64,000 nucleotides of DNA, taken from NCBI RefSeq assembly GCF_017356265.1, contig NZ_JAFNAW010000010.1, forward strand, positions 29,098 through 93,097, given 5' to 3'. This document shows positions 1-9,593 of this stretch, piece by piece (within the stretch, counting starts at the first letter, position 1; every line of letters starts with the position of its first letter). The notes below the pieces were generated by a model, which ran no database searches, was not told where the DNA came from, and was given only the letters and a program-made list of their open reading frames with translations. The translations under genes and the position numbers were made by a program. Source of the stretch: Paracoccus fontiphilus (GTDB lineage: Bacteria > Pseudomonadota > Alphaproteobacteria > Rhodobacterales > Rhodobacteraceae).

Positions 1-96
1 CACCGCCTGCATGGCCGGGTCAACTGGCGCTATGGCTTCAACGCCCAAGCGCCGCTTCTTGCGGGCTTCGAACGCGAGCGGGGGTTCACGCTATGA
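1..96 (+). CDS. C-terminal end of a probable protein-L-isoaspartate O-methyltransferase (partial)
   Basis: Only the last 31 codons lie in the window, and the 5' part is cut off by the edge. The visible tail contains a [19 protein letters not shown] stretch and ends GFTL. This resembles the end of Pcm proteins, where an FDA/FNA-x-AP-x-L-x-GF motif precedes the terminus. The TGA stop overlaps the tolC start as ATGA, so the two genes are probably translationally coupled. As I recall, pcm immediately upstream of tolC is common in Rhodobacteraceae, which supports the call. With so little sequence the family remains tentative; that it is a real coding end is likelier than its name. Confidence 0.55.
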   Translation, partial: HRLHGRVNWRYGFNAQAPLLAGFERERGFTL

Positions 97-1496
97 TCGG
101 CCTGCGTCGCTTCGCCGGCATTGCCGCGATCGCCTTGATGTCGTTCAGCAGCGCGGCCACGGCCGAGTCCCTGGCCGACACGTTGGTGGCGGCCTACCGC
201 CACTCGGCCCTGATCGAACAGAACCGCGCCGTGCTGCGGGCGGCGGACGAGGACGTGGCCGCTGCGATCGCCCAGTTGCGCCCGGTGGTGCAATGGACCG
301 CCAGCCACACCGTCACCCGGAGCGAGAACCTGCTGGGCTATACCACGGCCCGCTCGACCTCGCTGCAGATCGGCGCGCAGATGACGCTTTACGACTGGGG
401 CCGGTCGCAACTGGCGATCGACTCGGCCAAGGAACAGGTGCTGGCGACGCGGCAAGGGCTTGTCGCCGTCGAGCAGGATATTCTTCTGGCGGCCGCGGTC
501 GCCTTTTTCGACATAAAGCAGGCGACCGAGCGCGTGGCCCTGCAACAGAACTCGGTCGAGGTGCTGACCCGAGAGCGGCAGGCCGCGCAGGACCGCTTCG
601 ACGTGGGCGAGATCACCGTGACCGACGTGGCCCTGGCCGACGCGCAGCTTGCCGAGACGCAGGCCGGGCTGGCTTCGGCGCAGGGCGACCTGCAGATCGC
701 CCGCGAGGGCTATCTTGCCGCGACCGGGCGTTTCCCGGACAGGCTTGATGCCCCGCCGCCCTTGCCCCGCCTGCCGGCGAGCGTTGACGAGGCGCGGGCC
801 ATCGGGCAGCGCAACCATCCCCTGATCTCCCAGGCGCAGCGTCAGGCCGCCGCGGCGGAGCTGGGCGTGGCGGCGGCAGCGGCCGAGCGCAACCCCACCT
901 TTACCGGCAACATCGGCGCCGGCGTGACGCGCAGCCCGCAGAACCAGTTTGGCGGGACGGGGGAATACGACAACCGCAACAGCGCCTCGGTCGGGCTGGA
1001 ACTGAACCAGACCATCTATTCCGGGGGGCGGTTGCCCGCGCAGCATCGCAGGGCCATGGCCGTCCGGGATCAGCAGCGCGCGAACCTGCTGAACGTGGCG
1101 CGGCAGATCAGCCAGCAGGTCGGCGAATCCTGGGCCAACATCGACGTGGCCCGCGCGCAGATCGGTGCGATCGACGAACAGATCGCGGCAGCCCAGCAGG
1201 CCTATAACGGTGTCCGGGAAGAAGCAGCCCTAGGCGCGCGCACGACGCTGGACGTGCTGGATGCGGAACAGTCGCTCCTCGAGGCGCGGGCCGACAAGAT
1301 CACGGCGGAAGCCAACCTGCAATTAGCACATTATCAACTTCTGGCTGCTATGGGTCGTCTGACGGTAGAACACCTCAACCTGGGGATTCCGACATATGAC
1401 CCTTCGCAGTACTACAACGCCGTGCGCGACGCGCCCTACACCAGCAAGCAGGGCGAAAGCCTCGACCGCGTGCTTCGCGCGATCGGGCGCAACTGA
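93..1496 (+). CDS. tolC: TolC family outer membrane efflux/secretion channel
   Basis: A 467-residue protein with an N-terminal signal peptide (hydrophobic core about residues 7-24, ending ATA|ES). It has the two-fold internal repeat of long alpha-helical segments typical of TolC/OEP proteins. The length matches the family (about 430-490). The Ala/Gln/Glu-rich helices with regular heptads and the YSGGR-type motif after LNQTIYSGG (about residue 310) are characteristic of beta-barrel entry points in TolC. The expected product is a trimeric outer membrane duct that docks with inner-membrane pumps or type I exporters. The start overlaps the stop of the upstream methyltransferase-like gene. The next gene follows after 23 bases on the same strand, so this is probably an operon. 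Confidence 0.93.
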   Translation: MIGLRRFAGIAAIALMSFSSAATAESLADTLVAAYRHSALIEQNRAVLRAADEDVAAAIAQLRPVVQWTASHTVTRSENLLGYTTARSTSLQIGAQMTLYDWGRSQLAIDSAKEQVLATRQGLVAVEQDILLAAAVAFFDIKQATERVALQQNSVEVLTRERQAAQDRFDVGEITVTDVALADAQLAETQAGLASAQGDLQIAREGYLAATGRFPDRLDAPPPLPRLPASVDEARAIGQRNHPLISQAQRQAAAAELGVAAAAAERNPTFTGNIGAGVTRSPQNQFGGTGEYDNRNSASVGLELNQTIYSGGRLPAQHRRAMAVRDQQRANLLNVARQISQQVGESWANIDVARAQIGAIDEQIAAAQQAYNGVREEAALGARTTLDVLDAEQSLLEARADKITAEANLQLAHYQLLAAMGRLTVEHLNLGIPTYDPSQYYNAVRDAPYTSKQGESLDRVLRAIGRN

Positions 1497-1519
1497 CCTG
1501 ACGATTCGCGGGGGTTCCC

Positions 1520-2398
1520 ATGGCTGACCCCCGCTTCTCGCAAAACGCCGCCCGCCTGTCCGAGGACATCGGCGACGTTCTGACCGCCATCCGTCGGATG
1601 ATCGCAGACGACGATGCGCTCAGCACTGCGCGGGACCACATCCGGGCCAAGCACAAGGGCGTCGTCCAGGACGACGCGGGCGACTTTCTGGCCCGTCGCC
1701 ATGGCGGCAATGCGGCCCTGGCGCGTCAGATGGTCGAATCATCGGTGCGCCCGCTGCCCTCGCCGGTTCCGGCCGAATCCGCCGAGGCGCCGGCGATCCC
1801 CCAGTTCATCCTGCGCGCCCGGCCCGAAACCGTGTCCAAGACGAACGCCGCCCCGCTGCGGCTGGAGGCCGAGCGTCGGATCGAGGAGGCGGAGGCGCCC
1901 AAGGTTTCGGGCTGGCGGGCCTGGCTGCGCCCCGAGGCGCGCGATGCCGGCGCCGAGGCGCTGCCCGGGCCCGCGCCTGCCAGCCCTCCGGTCAGCCTGC
2001 GTCCCGAAGTCCTGCAGGACATGGCCGACGACGCCGACGATTTCGCCGAGGCGTTCGACTGGAAGGCCCGGATGCGCCCTGAACTGGAGGTGCATGTTCC
2101 TGCCGCGCCGGCGGAGGCGAAGCCGGTCGAGCAGCGGCTTTCCGGCTGGGCCATGTCGCCGCGGCCTCTCGACGCCGACCCTGTCGCCCTGCTGGCGGCC
2201 GAGGCCGAAGCCTTCGATGCGGAACTGAGGGCCGCAGCCGAACCGGAGGACAAGGACCAGGACATCCGCGACCTGCTGCGCGAAATGGTGCAGGAGGAAT
2301 TGAACGGCGAACTGGGGCAGCGCTTCTCGGCCAATCTGCGGGCGGTGATCCGGCGCGAGGTCGCATCCGCGATCGACGCGCAACTGGATCGCTTCTGA
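1520..2398 (+). CDS. Acidic low-complexity protein with PopZ/DUF2497-like ends
   Basis: A 292-residue protein. A short helical N-terminus (SEDIGDVLTAIRRMIADDDA) and a helical C-terminus (DIRDLLREMVQEELNGELG...REV) flank about 180 residues of Ala/Pro/Glu-rich, probably disordered sequence. This helix-disorder-helix layout, with a C-terminal region like DUF2497, recalls the polar organising protein PopZ of alphaproteobacteria. The N-terminal DIGDVLTAIRRMI segment also resembles the PopZ-type IRRII motif. It lies 23 bases after tolC, with GGGGG before the ATG. The function as a pole organiser is inferred from architecture only. An alternative is a lineage-specific envelope-associated protein that travels with tolC. 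Confidence 0.6.
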   Translation: MADPRFSQNAARLSEDIGDVLTAIRRMIADDDALSTARDHIRAKHKGVVQDDAGDFLARRHGGNAALARQMVESSVRPLPSPVPAESAEAPAIPQFILRARPETVSKTNAAPLRLEAERRIEEAEAPKVSGWRAWLRPEARDAGAEALPGPAPASPPVSLRPEVLQDMADDADDFAEAFDWKARMRPELEVHVPAAPAEAKPVEQRLSGWAMSPRPLDADPVALLAAEAEAFDAELRAAAEPEDKDQDIRDLLREMVQEELNGELGQRFSANLRAVIRREVASAIDAQLDRF

Positions 2399-2407
2399 TC
2401 CCCTGCG

Positions 2408-2432
2408 GGGCAGCGCCGTTCAGGCGCTGCCC
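2408..2432. terminator. Bidirectional hairpin between convergent genes
   Basis: A perfect 10-bp inverted repeat, GGGCAGCGCC / GGCGCTGCCC, with a 5-base loop. It lies between the stop of the PopZ-like gene and the stop of the convergent flavin reductase gene. There is no strong T-tract on either side, so this is a GC-rich hairpin terminator of the kind common in this group. Confidence 0.6.
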
Positions 2433-2438
2433 GAAACC

Positions 2439-3020
2439 TCAGCTGCGCGCCGTTTGCAAGGTCCTGGCCCACCAGGTCAGTTCCTCGAGCATGGCCTTGA
2501 GGGAGCCTTCGAGATGCCCCTCGATCTCGCTCATCGGACCATTCGCGCCAAGCGGCGAAACCGTGAAGAAGTCGCCCCCGCCGATATGGACCGCATTGCG
2601 CAAGGGCACCATCTGAAGCTCGATCCCGATCAGGCGCAGGTGTTCCAGCGCGCGGGCGCCGCCCAGGCTGCCATAGGCCAGCGCCGCGAAGGGTTTGCGG
2701 TTCCATTCCTTGTAGGCCTGGTCCAGCGCGTTCTTCAGCGCCCCGGTGATCGAACGGTTGTATTCCGCCACCACGAAGACGAAGCCGTCGAAGCCTGCCA
2801 GCTTTTCCTGCCAGGCCACGGCCCGGGGATCGCTTGAGGGCATCCACAGGTTCGACGCGGGCTCGTTGAAGAAGGGCAGGTCCTGGTCGCGCAAATCGAC
2901 CAGTTCGAAGGCCAGGTCGGGATGATCCTTGACCTTTTCCATAAGCCAGCCTGCCGGCTTGTCGGCGAAGCGGGTGTCGCGGGTGGAACTGATGATGACG
3001 CCGATGCGGGGCTTGGTCAT
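2439..3020 (-). CDS. NADPH-dependent FMN reductase family protein
   Basis: A 193-residue flavodoxin-like protein. The N-terminal [19 protein letters not shown] follows the NAD(P)H:FMN reductase pattern, in which GSxRxxR binds the FMN phosphate. The central [17 protein letters not shown] matches the family's PEYN-x-s-x-P-ALKNAlD flavin-binding motif, with A-E for the usual P-E. An [15 protein letters not shown] segment follows and corresponds to the family's GG-x-r-a-xxxLR stretch. It probably reduces quinones, azo compounds or FMN in the cytoplasm. It is transcribed alone, divergent from cobT. The substrate cannot be told from sequence. Confidence 0.87.
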   Translation of the reverse strand: MTKPRIGVIISSTRDTRFADKPAGWLMEKVKDHPDLAFELVDLRDQDLPFFNEPASNLWMPSSDPRAVAWQEKLAGFDGFVFVVAEYNRSITGALKNALDQAYKEWNRKPFAALAYGSLGGARALEHLRLIGIELQMVPLRNAVHIGGGDFFTVSPLGANGPMSEIEGHLEGSLKAMLEELTWWARTLQTARS

Positions 3021-3172
3021 GCTGGCCGTCCTTGCTGGTTCATGTGCCTGGCCAGACTAACGCCGCTTTGCGCCCGCGGTTCGAAGAATCGACCGGCGGA
3101 GGCGCACAGCGCCATGCGCCTTTTCGCACAACGGGCCTTGCCTGGAACGCGGCAGGGTGGTCTATCAAAAGC

Positions 3173-5029
3173 ATGAAAAAGTCCGACAACCCCGCCGATC
3201 CGTTCAAGAAGGCCCTGTCCGAGGCGACCCGCGCGCTGGCTGACGACCGCGAGTTGAACGTGACCTTCAGCGCCGATCCCTCGGGTGTGGCGGGCGACAC
3301 GATGCGCCTGCCGCAGGTCAGCCGCCGCATGGGCCGGGACGAGATTCTGCAGGCCCGCGGCACCGCCGACGCCTTGGCGATGCGGATGCGCCATCACGAC
3401 GCGGCGACCCATTCCCGATTCGTGCCCGCGGGTCCGATGGCGCGCGAGCTTTACGAGGCCATGGAAACCGCGCGCTGCGAGGCGCTTGGCGCCCGCGACA
3501 TGCCGGGCGCCCTGTCCAATATCGACGCGCGCATCGGCGCGGATGCCGACAAGAAGGGCTACGGCCAGATCAAGGCGCCCGCCGACGCGCCCTTGGCCGT
3601 GGCTGCGGGGTATATCGTCCGGCAAGCAGCGACCGGCCGGGCGCTGCCTGCAGGGGCGCAGCATGTGGCCGACCTGTGGCGGCCTTTCGTGGAACAGCAG
3701 GCGGGCGGCTCGTTGTCGCATGTCAACGACGTGCTGGCGGACCAGGCGGCCTTTGCGCGCCTGTCGCGGCAGGTCATCAGCGACCTGGGCTATGGCGACC
3801 AGCTGGGCGACGATCCCGACCAGCCGGATGACGACGACGCCGAGGAAAATGCCGAGCAGGACGAGGAAGCGGGCGACAACCAGTCCCGCGACCAGGACGA
3901 CAGCGAGGATGCCGAGGCCTCTCCCGAGCGGTCGCAGGAACAGCAGCAGGACGAACGCCAGGCCCAGGTCAGCATGGACGACCAGTCCGACGAGCAGCTG
4001 ACCGACGAGGCCGAGATGCCCGAGTCGGAAACCCCGCCCGACCTGCCGCCCCCGGTCAGCGAGGCCAGCGCCGACTACAAGGTCTTCGCGCAAGCCTGGG
4101 ACGAGGAAATCCGCGCCGAGGATCTGGCAGACCCGGCCGAACTGGAGCGGCTGCGTGCCTATCTGGACAAGCAGTTGGAACCCCTGCGCGGCGCCGTGTC
4201 GCGGCTGGCGAACAAGCTGCAGCGCCGCCTGCAGGCCCAGCAGAACCGAAGCTGGGAGTTCGACAAGGAGGAGGGCGTGCTGGATGCAGGCCGCCTTGCG
4301 CGCGTAGTGGCGAACCCGACCACGCCCCTGTCCTTCAAGGTCGAGAAGGACACCGAGTTCCGCGACACGGTCGTGACCCTGCTGATCGACAACTCCGGGT
4401 CGATGCGGGGCCGTCCCATCTCCATCGCGGCGATCTGCGCCGATGTGCTGGCACGCACGCTGGAACGCTGCAGCGTCAAGGTGGAGATCCTGGGCTTCAC
4501 CACACGGGCCTGGAAGGGCGGGCAGTCGCGCGAAGCCTGGTTGCAGGCGGGCCGTCCGGCCCAGCCGGGGCGTCTGAACGACCTGCGCCATATCATCTAC
4601 AAGCCCGCCGACGCGCCTTGGCGGCGGGTGCGGCCGAACCTTGGGCTGATGATGAAGGAAGGCCTGCTGAAGGAGAACATCGACGGCGAGGCGCTGGAAT
4701 GGGCGCACAAGCGCCTGGTCCGCCGGTCCGAGGTGCGCAAGATCCTGATGGTGATCTCGGACGGGGCGCCGGTCGATGATTCGACGCTGTCGGTCAACCC
4801 GGCGAACTATCTGGAAAAGCACCTGCGCGACGTGATCGCCATGGTGGAAAAGAAGCGCATGGTCGAACTGCTGGCCATCGGGATCGGGCATGACGTGACG
4901 CGCTATTACGAACGCGCGGTGACGATTACGGATGCCGACCAGCTTGCCGGTGCGATCACCGAGCAACTGGCGGCGCTGTTCGATGCCGATCCCCGCAAGC
5001 GGGCACGCGCGCTGGCGCGGCGCGCCTGA
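3173..5029 (+). CDS. cobT: Cobaltochelatase subunit CobT (aerobic B12 pathway)
   Basis: A 618-residue protein from the ATG at 3173; the reading frame is open further upstream, but [20 protein letters not shown] is the conserved start. The N-terminal CobT domain is followed by a strongly acidic linker (about residues 218-285, rich in D, E and Q) and a C-terminal von Willebrand A domain. The VWA MIDAS motif DNSGSMRG is near residue 405. CobT works with the AAA+ subunit CobS and the large subunit CobN to insert Co2+ into hydrogenobyrinic acid a,c-diamide using ATP. Neither cobS nor cobN is in the window. A hairpin-plus-tail element follows the stop. The gene fits with the B12 uptake operon found elsewhere in the window. 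Confidence 0.95.
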   Translation: MKKSDNPADPFKKALSEATRALADDRELNVTFSADPSGVAGDTMRLPQVSRRMGRDEILQARGTADALAMRMRHHDAATHSRFVPAGPMARELYEAMETARCEALGARDMPGALSNIDARIGADADKKGYGQIKAPADAPLAVAAGYIVRQAATGRALPAGAQHVADLWRPFVEQQAGGSLSHVNDVLADQAAFARLSRQVISDLGYGDQLGDDPDQPDDDDAEENAEQDEEAGDNQSRDQDDSEDAEASPERSQEQQQDERQAQVSMDDQSDEQLTDEAEMPESETPPDLPPPVSEASADYKVFAQAWDEEIRAEDLADPAELERLRAYLDKQLEPLRGAVSRLANKLQRRLQAQQNRSWEFDKEEGVLDAGRLARVVANPTTPLSFKVEKDTEFRDTVVTLLIDNSGSMRGRPISIAAICADVLARTLERCSVKVEILGFTTRAWKGGQSREAWLQAGRPAQPGRLNDLRHIIYKPADAPWRRVRPNLGLMMKEGLLKENIDGEALEWAHKRLVRRSEVRKILMVISDGAPVDDSTLSVNPANYLEKHLRDVIAMVEKKRMVELLAIGIGHDVTRYYERAVTITDADQLAGAITEQLAALFDADPRKRARALARRA

Positions 5030-5044
5030 CGCGTCCGGCAGTGT

Positions 5045-5112
5045 CAGGGGGTCCTGGACCCCCTGCGGACGCCCGGGGCGTCCTACCCCCGAGGGTATTT
5101 GGACAACGAAGA
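5045..5112 (+). repeat. 3'-end hairpin plus conserved tail element, copy A
   Basis: Directly after cobT come a 10-bp hairpin with a one-base centre (CAGGGGGTCC-T-GGACCCCCTG, 5045-5065), a second hairpin (GGACGCC-CGG-GGCGTCC, 5067-5083) and a small TACCC/GGGTA stem. These lead into the tail GGGTATTTGGACAACGAAGAA (about 5093-5112). The tail is almost identical to the one at 47871-47892. It probably acts as a cobT terminator. The convergent epimerase gene reads into it, so the element supplies that gene's last codons and its stop. Confidence 0.75.
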
Positions 5113-5913
5113 AGCCAGCAGGCCGGGCATGGCGGCGCCCAGTCTTGCGGTGCCTCCGGGTTGCCAGCCTATGGTGCGCAGGCGGTCGCAGCGCTGCACG
5201 CGCAGGGGTGCGGGATCGGCCCGCTGCGGTAGGGGATGCGGGCAGTCGGTCAGCGCCTGGACCTCGGCCAGCAGATCGTGACGGTCCAGAACCAGGTCGC
5301 TGCAGTTCACCTGTCGCGGCGGGTCCGTCTGAGAGAGAAGCAGCAGGATCGCTGCGGCCATGTCGTCGCCATGGACTTCGGTGGCGACACGGGGCTGGAT
5401 AGAATGTCCCGCCAGGTAGTCGTCAAACAGGTCGCGCCATTTGGCGGCGTGGCCGTAGATGCCGGTCGCGCGAACCGACGTGCCCTTGAGGGGAAGGTTG
5501 GCAAGGTGGTCCTCGGCCTCTGCCTTGACTTGGCCATACAGGTTGACGGGGCGGGCGGGCAGGTCGTCCGGCAAGGTCATGCCCGCAGGATGCCCGTCAT
5601 GGACGGCGCGCGAGGACAGGAAGACGATCCTGCCCACGCCGTCCCGTGCCGCCTTGTCGAACAGCCGGAACGTGCCGTCGCGGTTCAGGCGCAGGAAGCG
5701 GTCGGGATCGTCCCCCTCGCCCCCGCGGTAGCGTCCGGGCGCGTGGGCGAAGGCGCAATGGATCAGCGCATCGACGCCCGACAGGTCGGGCGCGTCGCCC
5801 AGGTGGAAGCCGGTGCCGCGATCCAGGCGCGTGACATGGTGGCCCGCTGCCTGCGCGGCGCGCAGCACGAAGCCGCCCACGATGCCCGAGGCGCCGGCCA
5901 GGGCGATGCGCAT
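5083..5913 (-). CDS. NAD-dependent epimerase/dehydratase (SDR family)
   Basis: A 276-residue extended short-chain dehydrogenase. The Rossmann motif GASGIVGG is at residues 7-14 and the catalytic YGQVK (Y-x3-K) at 126-130. The preceding SS (residues 100-101) is consistent with the catalytic Ser/Thr. The start ATG overlaps the stop of the upstream GT8 gene as ATGA, so the two are co-transcribed and coupled. The pairing suggests nucleotide-sugar or surface-glycan metabolism, but the substrate is unknown. The last residues (about SSLSKYPRG) are encoded by the antisense of the repeat element that follows cobT, so this C-terminus may be a recent or neutral addition. Confidence 0.85.
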   Translation of the reverse strand: MRIALAGASGIVGGFVLRAAQAAGHHVTRLDRGTGFHLGDAPDLSGVDALIHCAFAHAPGRYRGGEGDDPDRFLRLNRDGTFRLFDKAARDGVGRIVFLSSRAVHDGHPAGMTLPDDLPARPVNLYGQVKAEAEDHLANLPLKGTSVRATGIYGHAAKWRDLFDDYLAGHSIQPRVATEVHGDDMAAAILLLLSQTDPPRQVNCSDLVLDRHDLLAEVQALTDCPHPLPQRADPAPLRVQRCDRLRTIGWQPGGTARLGAAMPGLLASSLSKYPRG

Positions 5914-6806
5914 CAGGCGGCCGGGCGGACCTGCGCGGCCAGGTCGGGGACGGGCTGGCCTTCCGCGATCGCGCGCCACAGGTCGATCAGCGGGCGCAGC
6001 AGGGGCGCCTTGTCGTGGTCCTGCCACGGCTTCTCGTACTGGAAATGCAGGATGCGGATGTCTTCCCAGCTCCACAGTTCCGGCATGTTGATCCAGACAT
6101 ATTGCAGCATGTTGTGGTGGATCGACAGGCCCTGCCAGTCGGGGAAGTAGTCCTGCAGGAAGGTCTGGTCGGTGCGCCGCCAGAAGACGCCCGGCCGGTC
6201 CAGATGCGCCATCATGGCGTTGAACGTGCGGATGTCGGGACGCGCGGTGAACACGCCCGAGTTCATGCGGTGGAACCCGTCGAGGCCGTCATAGACGTTG
6301 GGCGCGGCGCAGAACTCCGGCAGGTCGAACAGCTTTTCGACAGGGCGCAGCACCACCGCGTCGGCGTCGATGAAGACGCAACGGTCGTAGTCCAGCTGCC
6401 ACAGCCGCAGCTTGACGAAGTTGTCCAGGGGCGTGTGGAAGTCGGGCTTGCCGCCGCGGGTGAAGGCCGCGCGGGCATGAAGGGCGTCGCGGGCATGGGT
6501 GCGGTCGAAAGCCTCGCCCGTGGGCAGCAGGTCGGCCGCGATCAGCCGGGCGCCGTGGGCGCGCAGCCGCGCCAGATGGGCTGGGCCAAGGCCGCGATGC
6601 ATCACCACCAGGTCGGCCCGGGTGCCCGTCAGCTTCAGCGACCGCAGCAGCGCCTCGGCCCCCGGCAGATAGTCGGGGTTGGTGACCAGCGTCACATAGG
6701 CATGGTCGGACAGGGCTTTCGTTTCGGCGCGCAGACCGGCGGGCAGGGAATGGTTGCTGCCTTGCGGTGCGGTGCGGTACAGCGGCGAGATCCGGGTGGT
6801 GTCCAT
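5913..6806 (-). CDS. Glycosyltransferase family 8-like protein
   Basis: A 297-residue GT-A fold protein. The N-terminal strand YVTLVTNPDYLPGAEALLRSL is typical of GT8 glycogenin/galactosyltransferase-like enzymes. The metal-binding DxD is IDAD (Asp147 and Asp149), and a late HFQYEKPWQ segment corresponds to the family's H-x(n)-KPW motif. It would transfer a sugar from a nucleotide donor, probably to a surface glycan. I chose the ATG at 6806, preceded by AGGA at good spacing, over an upstream TTG at 6827. It overlaps the epimerase gene by four bases. The acceptor is unknown. Confidence 0.85.
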   Translation of the reverse strand: MDTTRISPLYRTAPQGSNHSLPAGLRAETKALSDHAYVTLVTNPDYLPGAEALLRSLKLTGTRADLVVMHRGLGPAHLARLRAHGARLIAADLLPTGEAFDRTHARDALHARAAFTRGGKPDFHTPLDNFVKLRLWQLDYDRCVFIDADAVVLRPVEKLFDLPEFCAAPNVYDGLDGFHRMNSGVFTARPDIRTFNAMMAHLDRPGVFWRRTDQTFLQDYFPDWQGLSIHHNMLQYVWINMPELWSWEDIRILHFQYEKPWQDHDKAPLLRPLIDLWRAIAEGQPVPDLAAQVRPAA

Positions 6807-6952
6807 CGGGTATCCTGGGCAGTCCAAAGAAGTCTGGCGGCGGTTCGGCGCGACGTTATGGCACTTTTGTAAACCGTTGATGACAGAACGCCATGGGCAT
6901 TGCCAGGGTTCACCGAAAGGCTAACCTGCCCGCCGCAACCAAGGGAATGATC

Positions 6953-8332
6953 ATGAGCCTGCCCTCCGAACTTTCCGATCGCCTGCGTGGCATCCTGGGA
7001 ACACGCCTGTCCGAAATCGCAGCGGATCGCGACCACCATGCGCAGTCGGAAAGCTTCCACCGGTCGGCCCCGCCCGATGCCGTGTGCTGGCCCGACAGCG
7101 CCGAGGAGGTCGCGGCGATCCTGTCGGCCTGCAACGATGCGCGCGTGCCGGTGATCGCCTGGGGCACGGGAACCTCGCTGGAAGGTCACGCGCTGCCGCT
7201 TCGGGGCGGGATCAGCCTCGATCTGTCGCGGATGGACAGGGTGGAGGAGATCCGGGCCGCCGACATGCAGGCCACCGTCCAGCCGGGCGTCACGCGAGAG
7301 GCGCTGAACACGGAACTGCGCGCGACGGGGCTGTTCTTCCCCGTCGATCCCGGCGCCAATGCCAGTCTTGGCGGGATGGCGGCCACGCGCGCCAGCGGGA
7401 CGACCGCCGTGCGCTATGGCACCATGCGCGACAACGTGCTGGCCTTGCAGGTGGTGCTGGCCGACGGGCGGATCATCCGCACCGGCACGCGGGCGGCGAA
7501 ATCCAGCGCGGGCTATGACCTGACGGGGCTGTTCGTCGGCTCCGAGGGCACGCTGGGCGTCATCACCGAACTGACGCTGCGCCTGCATGGCCAGCCCGAG
7601 GAGGTGGCCGCCGCCGTCTGCGCCTTCGACAGCCTGGATCATGCGGTGGAATGCGTCAGCGCCACGATCCAGTCGGGCATCCCTATGGCGCGGATCGAGT
7701 TCGTCGATGCGGCAAGCGCGCGGGCCTTCAACCTGCATTCCGGCAGCGCCATGCCCGAGCAGCCGCACCTGATGATCGAGTTCCACGGCAGCCCCAATGC
7801 CGTGCGCGAGGACGCCGCCCGCTTCGGAGAGATCGCGGCCGAGTTCGGGGCGCAGGGCTTCGACTGGGCCACCACGGCGGAAGATCGCGCGCGTCTGTGG
7901 CGGATGCGGCATGGAGCCTATCACGCCTGTCTGGCGCTGCGTCCCGGCGCCTCGGGGCTGATCACGGATGTTTGCGTGCCGATGTCGCACCTGCCCGCCG
8001 CCGTCCATGCCGCCGCCGCCGACATTGCTGCCGAGGGGCTGATCGGTCCCATCCTGGGCCATGTCGGCGACGGCAATTTCCATTCGCTGCTGCTGGTCGA
8101 TCCGGCCAATGCGGACGAGGTCGCGGCGGCCAAGCGCATCGCCACCCGCATGGCCGAACGCGCGCTGGCCGTGGGGGGCACGATCAGCGGCGAACATGGC
8201 ATCGGCGTCGGCAAGCGCGGGCTGATGGGCGCGCAGCATGGCGAGGGGTGGGAGCTGATGGGCCAGATCAAGGCGGCGCTGGACCCCCATGACATTCTGA
8301 ACCCCGGAAAGCTGGTGCCCGACAGGAACTAG
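6953..8332 (+). CDS. FAD-binding oxidase, D-lactate dehydrogenase (cytochrome)-like
   Basis: A 459-residue protein of the GlcD/LDHD family. The N-terminal PCMH-type FAD domain contains WGTGTSLEGHALP (pyrophosphate-binding loop) and SLGGMAATRASGTTAVRYG. The C-terminal FAD-oxidase domain contains GHVGDGNFH and the late motif ISGEHGIGVGKR. These fix the family. D-lactate, glycolate and 2-hydroxyglutarate oxidases all share this architecture, so the substrate is open; length and motifs favour D-lactate. The ATG at 6953 has AAGGGA six bases upstream. Two earlier in-frame ATGs, at 6893 and 6947, are less well placed. Confidence 0.9.
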   Translation: MSLPSELSDRLRGILGTRLSEIAADRDHHAQSESFHRSAPPDAVCWPDSAEEVAAILSACNDARVPVIAWGTGTSLEGHALPLRGGISLDLSRMDRVEEIRAADMQATVQPGVTREALNTELRATGLFFPVDPGANASLGGMAATRASGTTAVRYGTMRDNVLALQVVLADGRIIRTGTRAAKSSAGYDLTGLFVGSEGTLGVITELTLRLHGQPEEVAAAVCAFDSLDHAVECVSATIQSGIPMARIEFVDAASARAFNLHSGSAMPEQPHLMIEFHGSPNAVREDAARFGEIAAEFGAQGFDWATTAEDRARLWRMRHGAYHACLALRPGASGLITDVCVPMSHLPAAVHAAAADIAAEGLIGPILGHVGDGNFHSLLLVDPANADEVAAAKRIATRMAERALAVGGTISGEHGIGVGKRGLMGAQHGEGWELMGQIKAALDPHDILNPGKLVPDRN

Positions 8333-8379
8333 GCCCAGCGCCCGGCAGTTTCCTTGCCAAGCCACCGGAGAAAAACGCC

Positions 8380-8697
8380 ATGTCCCACAACGACAACAAC
8401 GTCCAGCGCTCGGCCAGCCGCCACAAGCCCGCGCTGATCGCCATCGCCTTCGTGCTGATCGCGGCCTTCCTGGCCTTCATGGTGTTCCGGCCGGGAGTGG
8501 ACGAGCAGAACGAAGGGCTGGCGACCACGCCGCCCCCTGCCGGCACGCCCGTGACCAATGCCGAGGGAACCGACGGCACGGCTCCGCCGCTGGTGTCACC
8601 GGAAGGCCTGCCCGAGCCCGAAGAAGGCGAAGTGCGCGGCACCGAAGCGGCGCCCGCCACGGAAGACGCCGCGCCTGCCGATGAGGATGCGAACTGA
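8380..8697 (+). CDS. Small single-pass membrane protein, Pro/Glu-rich tail
   Basis: A 105-residue protein. A polar N-terminus of about 17 residues is followed by one strong transmembrane helix (LIAIAFVLIAAFLAFMVF, about residues 19-36) and a 65-residue tail rich in P, E, A and G that is probably disordered. The likely topology is N-in with a periplasmic tail. It follows the FAD oxidase by 47 bases on the same strand, with GGAGAAAAACGCC before the ATG. I do not recognise a family. Similar small anchored proteins are common in Rhodobacteraceae, and no function can be assigned. Confidence 0.7.
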   Translation: MSHNDNNVQRSASRHKPALIAIAFVLIAAFLAFMVFRPGVDEQNEGLATTPPPAGTPVTNAEGTDGTAPPLVSPEGLPEPEEGEVRGTEAAPATEDAAPADEDAN

Positions 8698-8801
8698 CTG
8701 ACGCACTCGTGACCGTCACGGCCCGGTGACTTTTCCTCACGACCTTGCGATAAGCGCCAAAAGGGCGCGCCAAGCGCCCAAGGCAAGGTCGAAGGGGCAG
8801 G

Positions 8802-9593
8802 ATGCGGTATTTCAGCAAGATATTGATGGGGCTGATGCTTGTGCTGGCGGTCGCCTGCGCGCGGACGCCGGAACGGGGCGGCTATCGTGCGGCGCCCGGT
8901 CCGGGCGCCAATCCGCAACTGGGCGATTCGGCACCCCACGACTGGGGCGGGCGGCATCCCTATGGTCATGCCGTTCACGGGATCGACGTGTCGCGCTGGC
9001 AGGGGGACATCGACTGGAACCGGGTCCGCAATGCAGGCATCAGCTTCGCCTTCATCAAGGCGACCGAAGGGGGCGACCATTATGACCCCAGCTTCCACCG
9101 CTACTGGCGCGAGGCCGCGGCGGCCCGCATCCCGCGCGGCGCCTATCACTATTATTACTTCTGCCGGTCCGGGGCAGAGCAGGCCCGCTGGTTCATCCAG
9201 CAGGTCCCGCGCGAGATCGGGTCGCTGCCGCCGGTCATCGACCTGGAATGGACCCATTCGAAGACCTGCCCGTATCGGCCTTCCCCGGCCGAGATCAAGC
9301 GGCAGGCCTCGGTGTTCATGGACATCGTGGGCCGCCATTACGGCCAGCGTCCGATCATCTACACGACGGTGGATTTCTATCGTGACAACCGCCTGGGCGA
9401 CATGCGGGCCGAGTTCTGGCTGCGCTCGGTGGCGAACCATCCCAGCGTACCTTATCCGGGCCAGCGCTGGGCCTTCTGGCAGTATACCGGGACCGGCATC
9501 GTTCCGGGCATTCGGGGCAACACGGACCTCAATGCCTTTGCCGGAAGCCGCGCGGATTGGGTGCGATGGTTGCAAACTCGACTGACACGGTAA
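8802..9593 (+). CDS. Glycoside hydrolase family 25 lysozyme, probable lipoprotein
   Basis: A 263-residue protein. The N-terminal signal MRYFSKILMGLMLVLAVAC ends in a lipobox-like AVAC, so it is probably a lipoprotein or periplasmic. The catalytic domain begins HGIDVSRWQGDIDW, followed by FAFIKATEG and later VIDLEW. These are the conserved Asp/Glu-bearing strands of GH25 muramidases, which cleave the MurNAc-GlcNAc bond of peptidoglycan. The end of the gene overlaps the start of the downstream CPBP gene, indicating co-expression. It may act in wall remodelling. There are no phage genes around it, so a lysis role is unlikely. Confidence 0.9.
   Translation: MRYFSKILMGLMLVLAVACARTPERGGYRAAPGPGANPQLGDSAPHDWGGRHPYGHAVHGIDVSRWQGDIDWNRVRNAGISFAFIKATEGGDHYDPSFHRYWREAAAARIPRGAYHYYYFCRSGAEQARWFIQQVPREIGSLPPVIDLEWTHSKTCPYRPSPAEIKRQASVFMDIVGRHYGQRPIIYTTVDFYRDNRLGDMRAEFWLRSVANHPSVPYPGQRWAFWQYTGTGIVPGIRGNTDLNAFAGSRADWVRWLQTRLTR

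Noticed and set aside
3017..4966. Very long open frame antisense to cobT
   Set aside because: It is a shadow frame caused by high GC codon bias. It is rich in His, Arg and Val with no family signature, and it opposes a certain gene.
8698..8801. Possible palindromic operator GTGAC...GTCAC before the lysozyme gene
   Set aside because: The arms are short and imperfect, and similar short matches are expected by chance at this GC content.
8802..9593. GH25 lysozyme as part of a prophage lysis cassette
   Set aside because: It has a lipoprotein-like signal and sits among housekeeping genes, with no holin or structural phage genes nearby.
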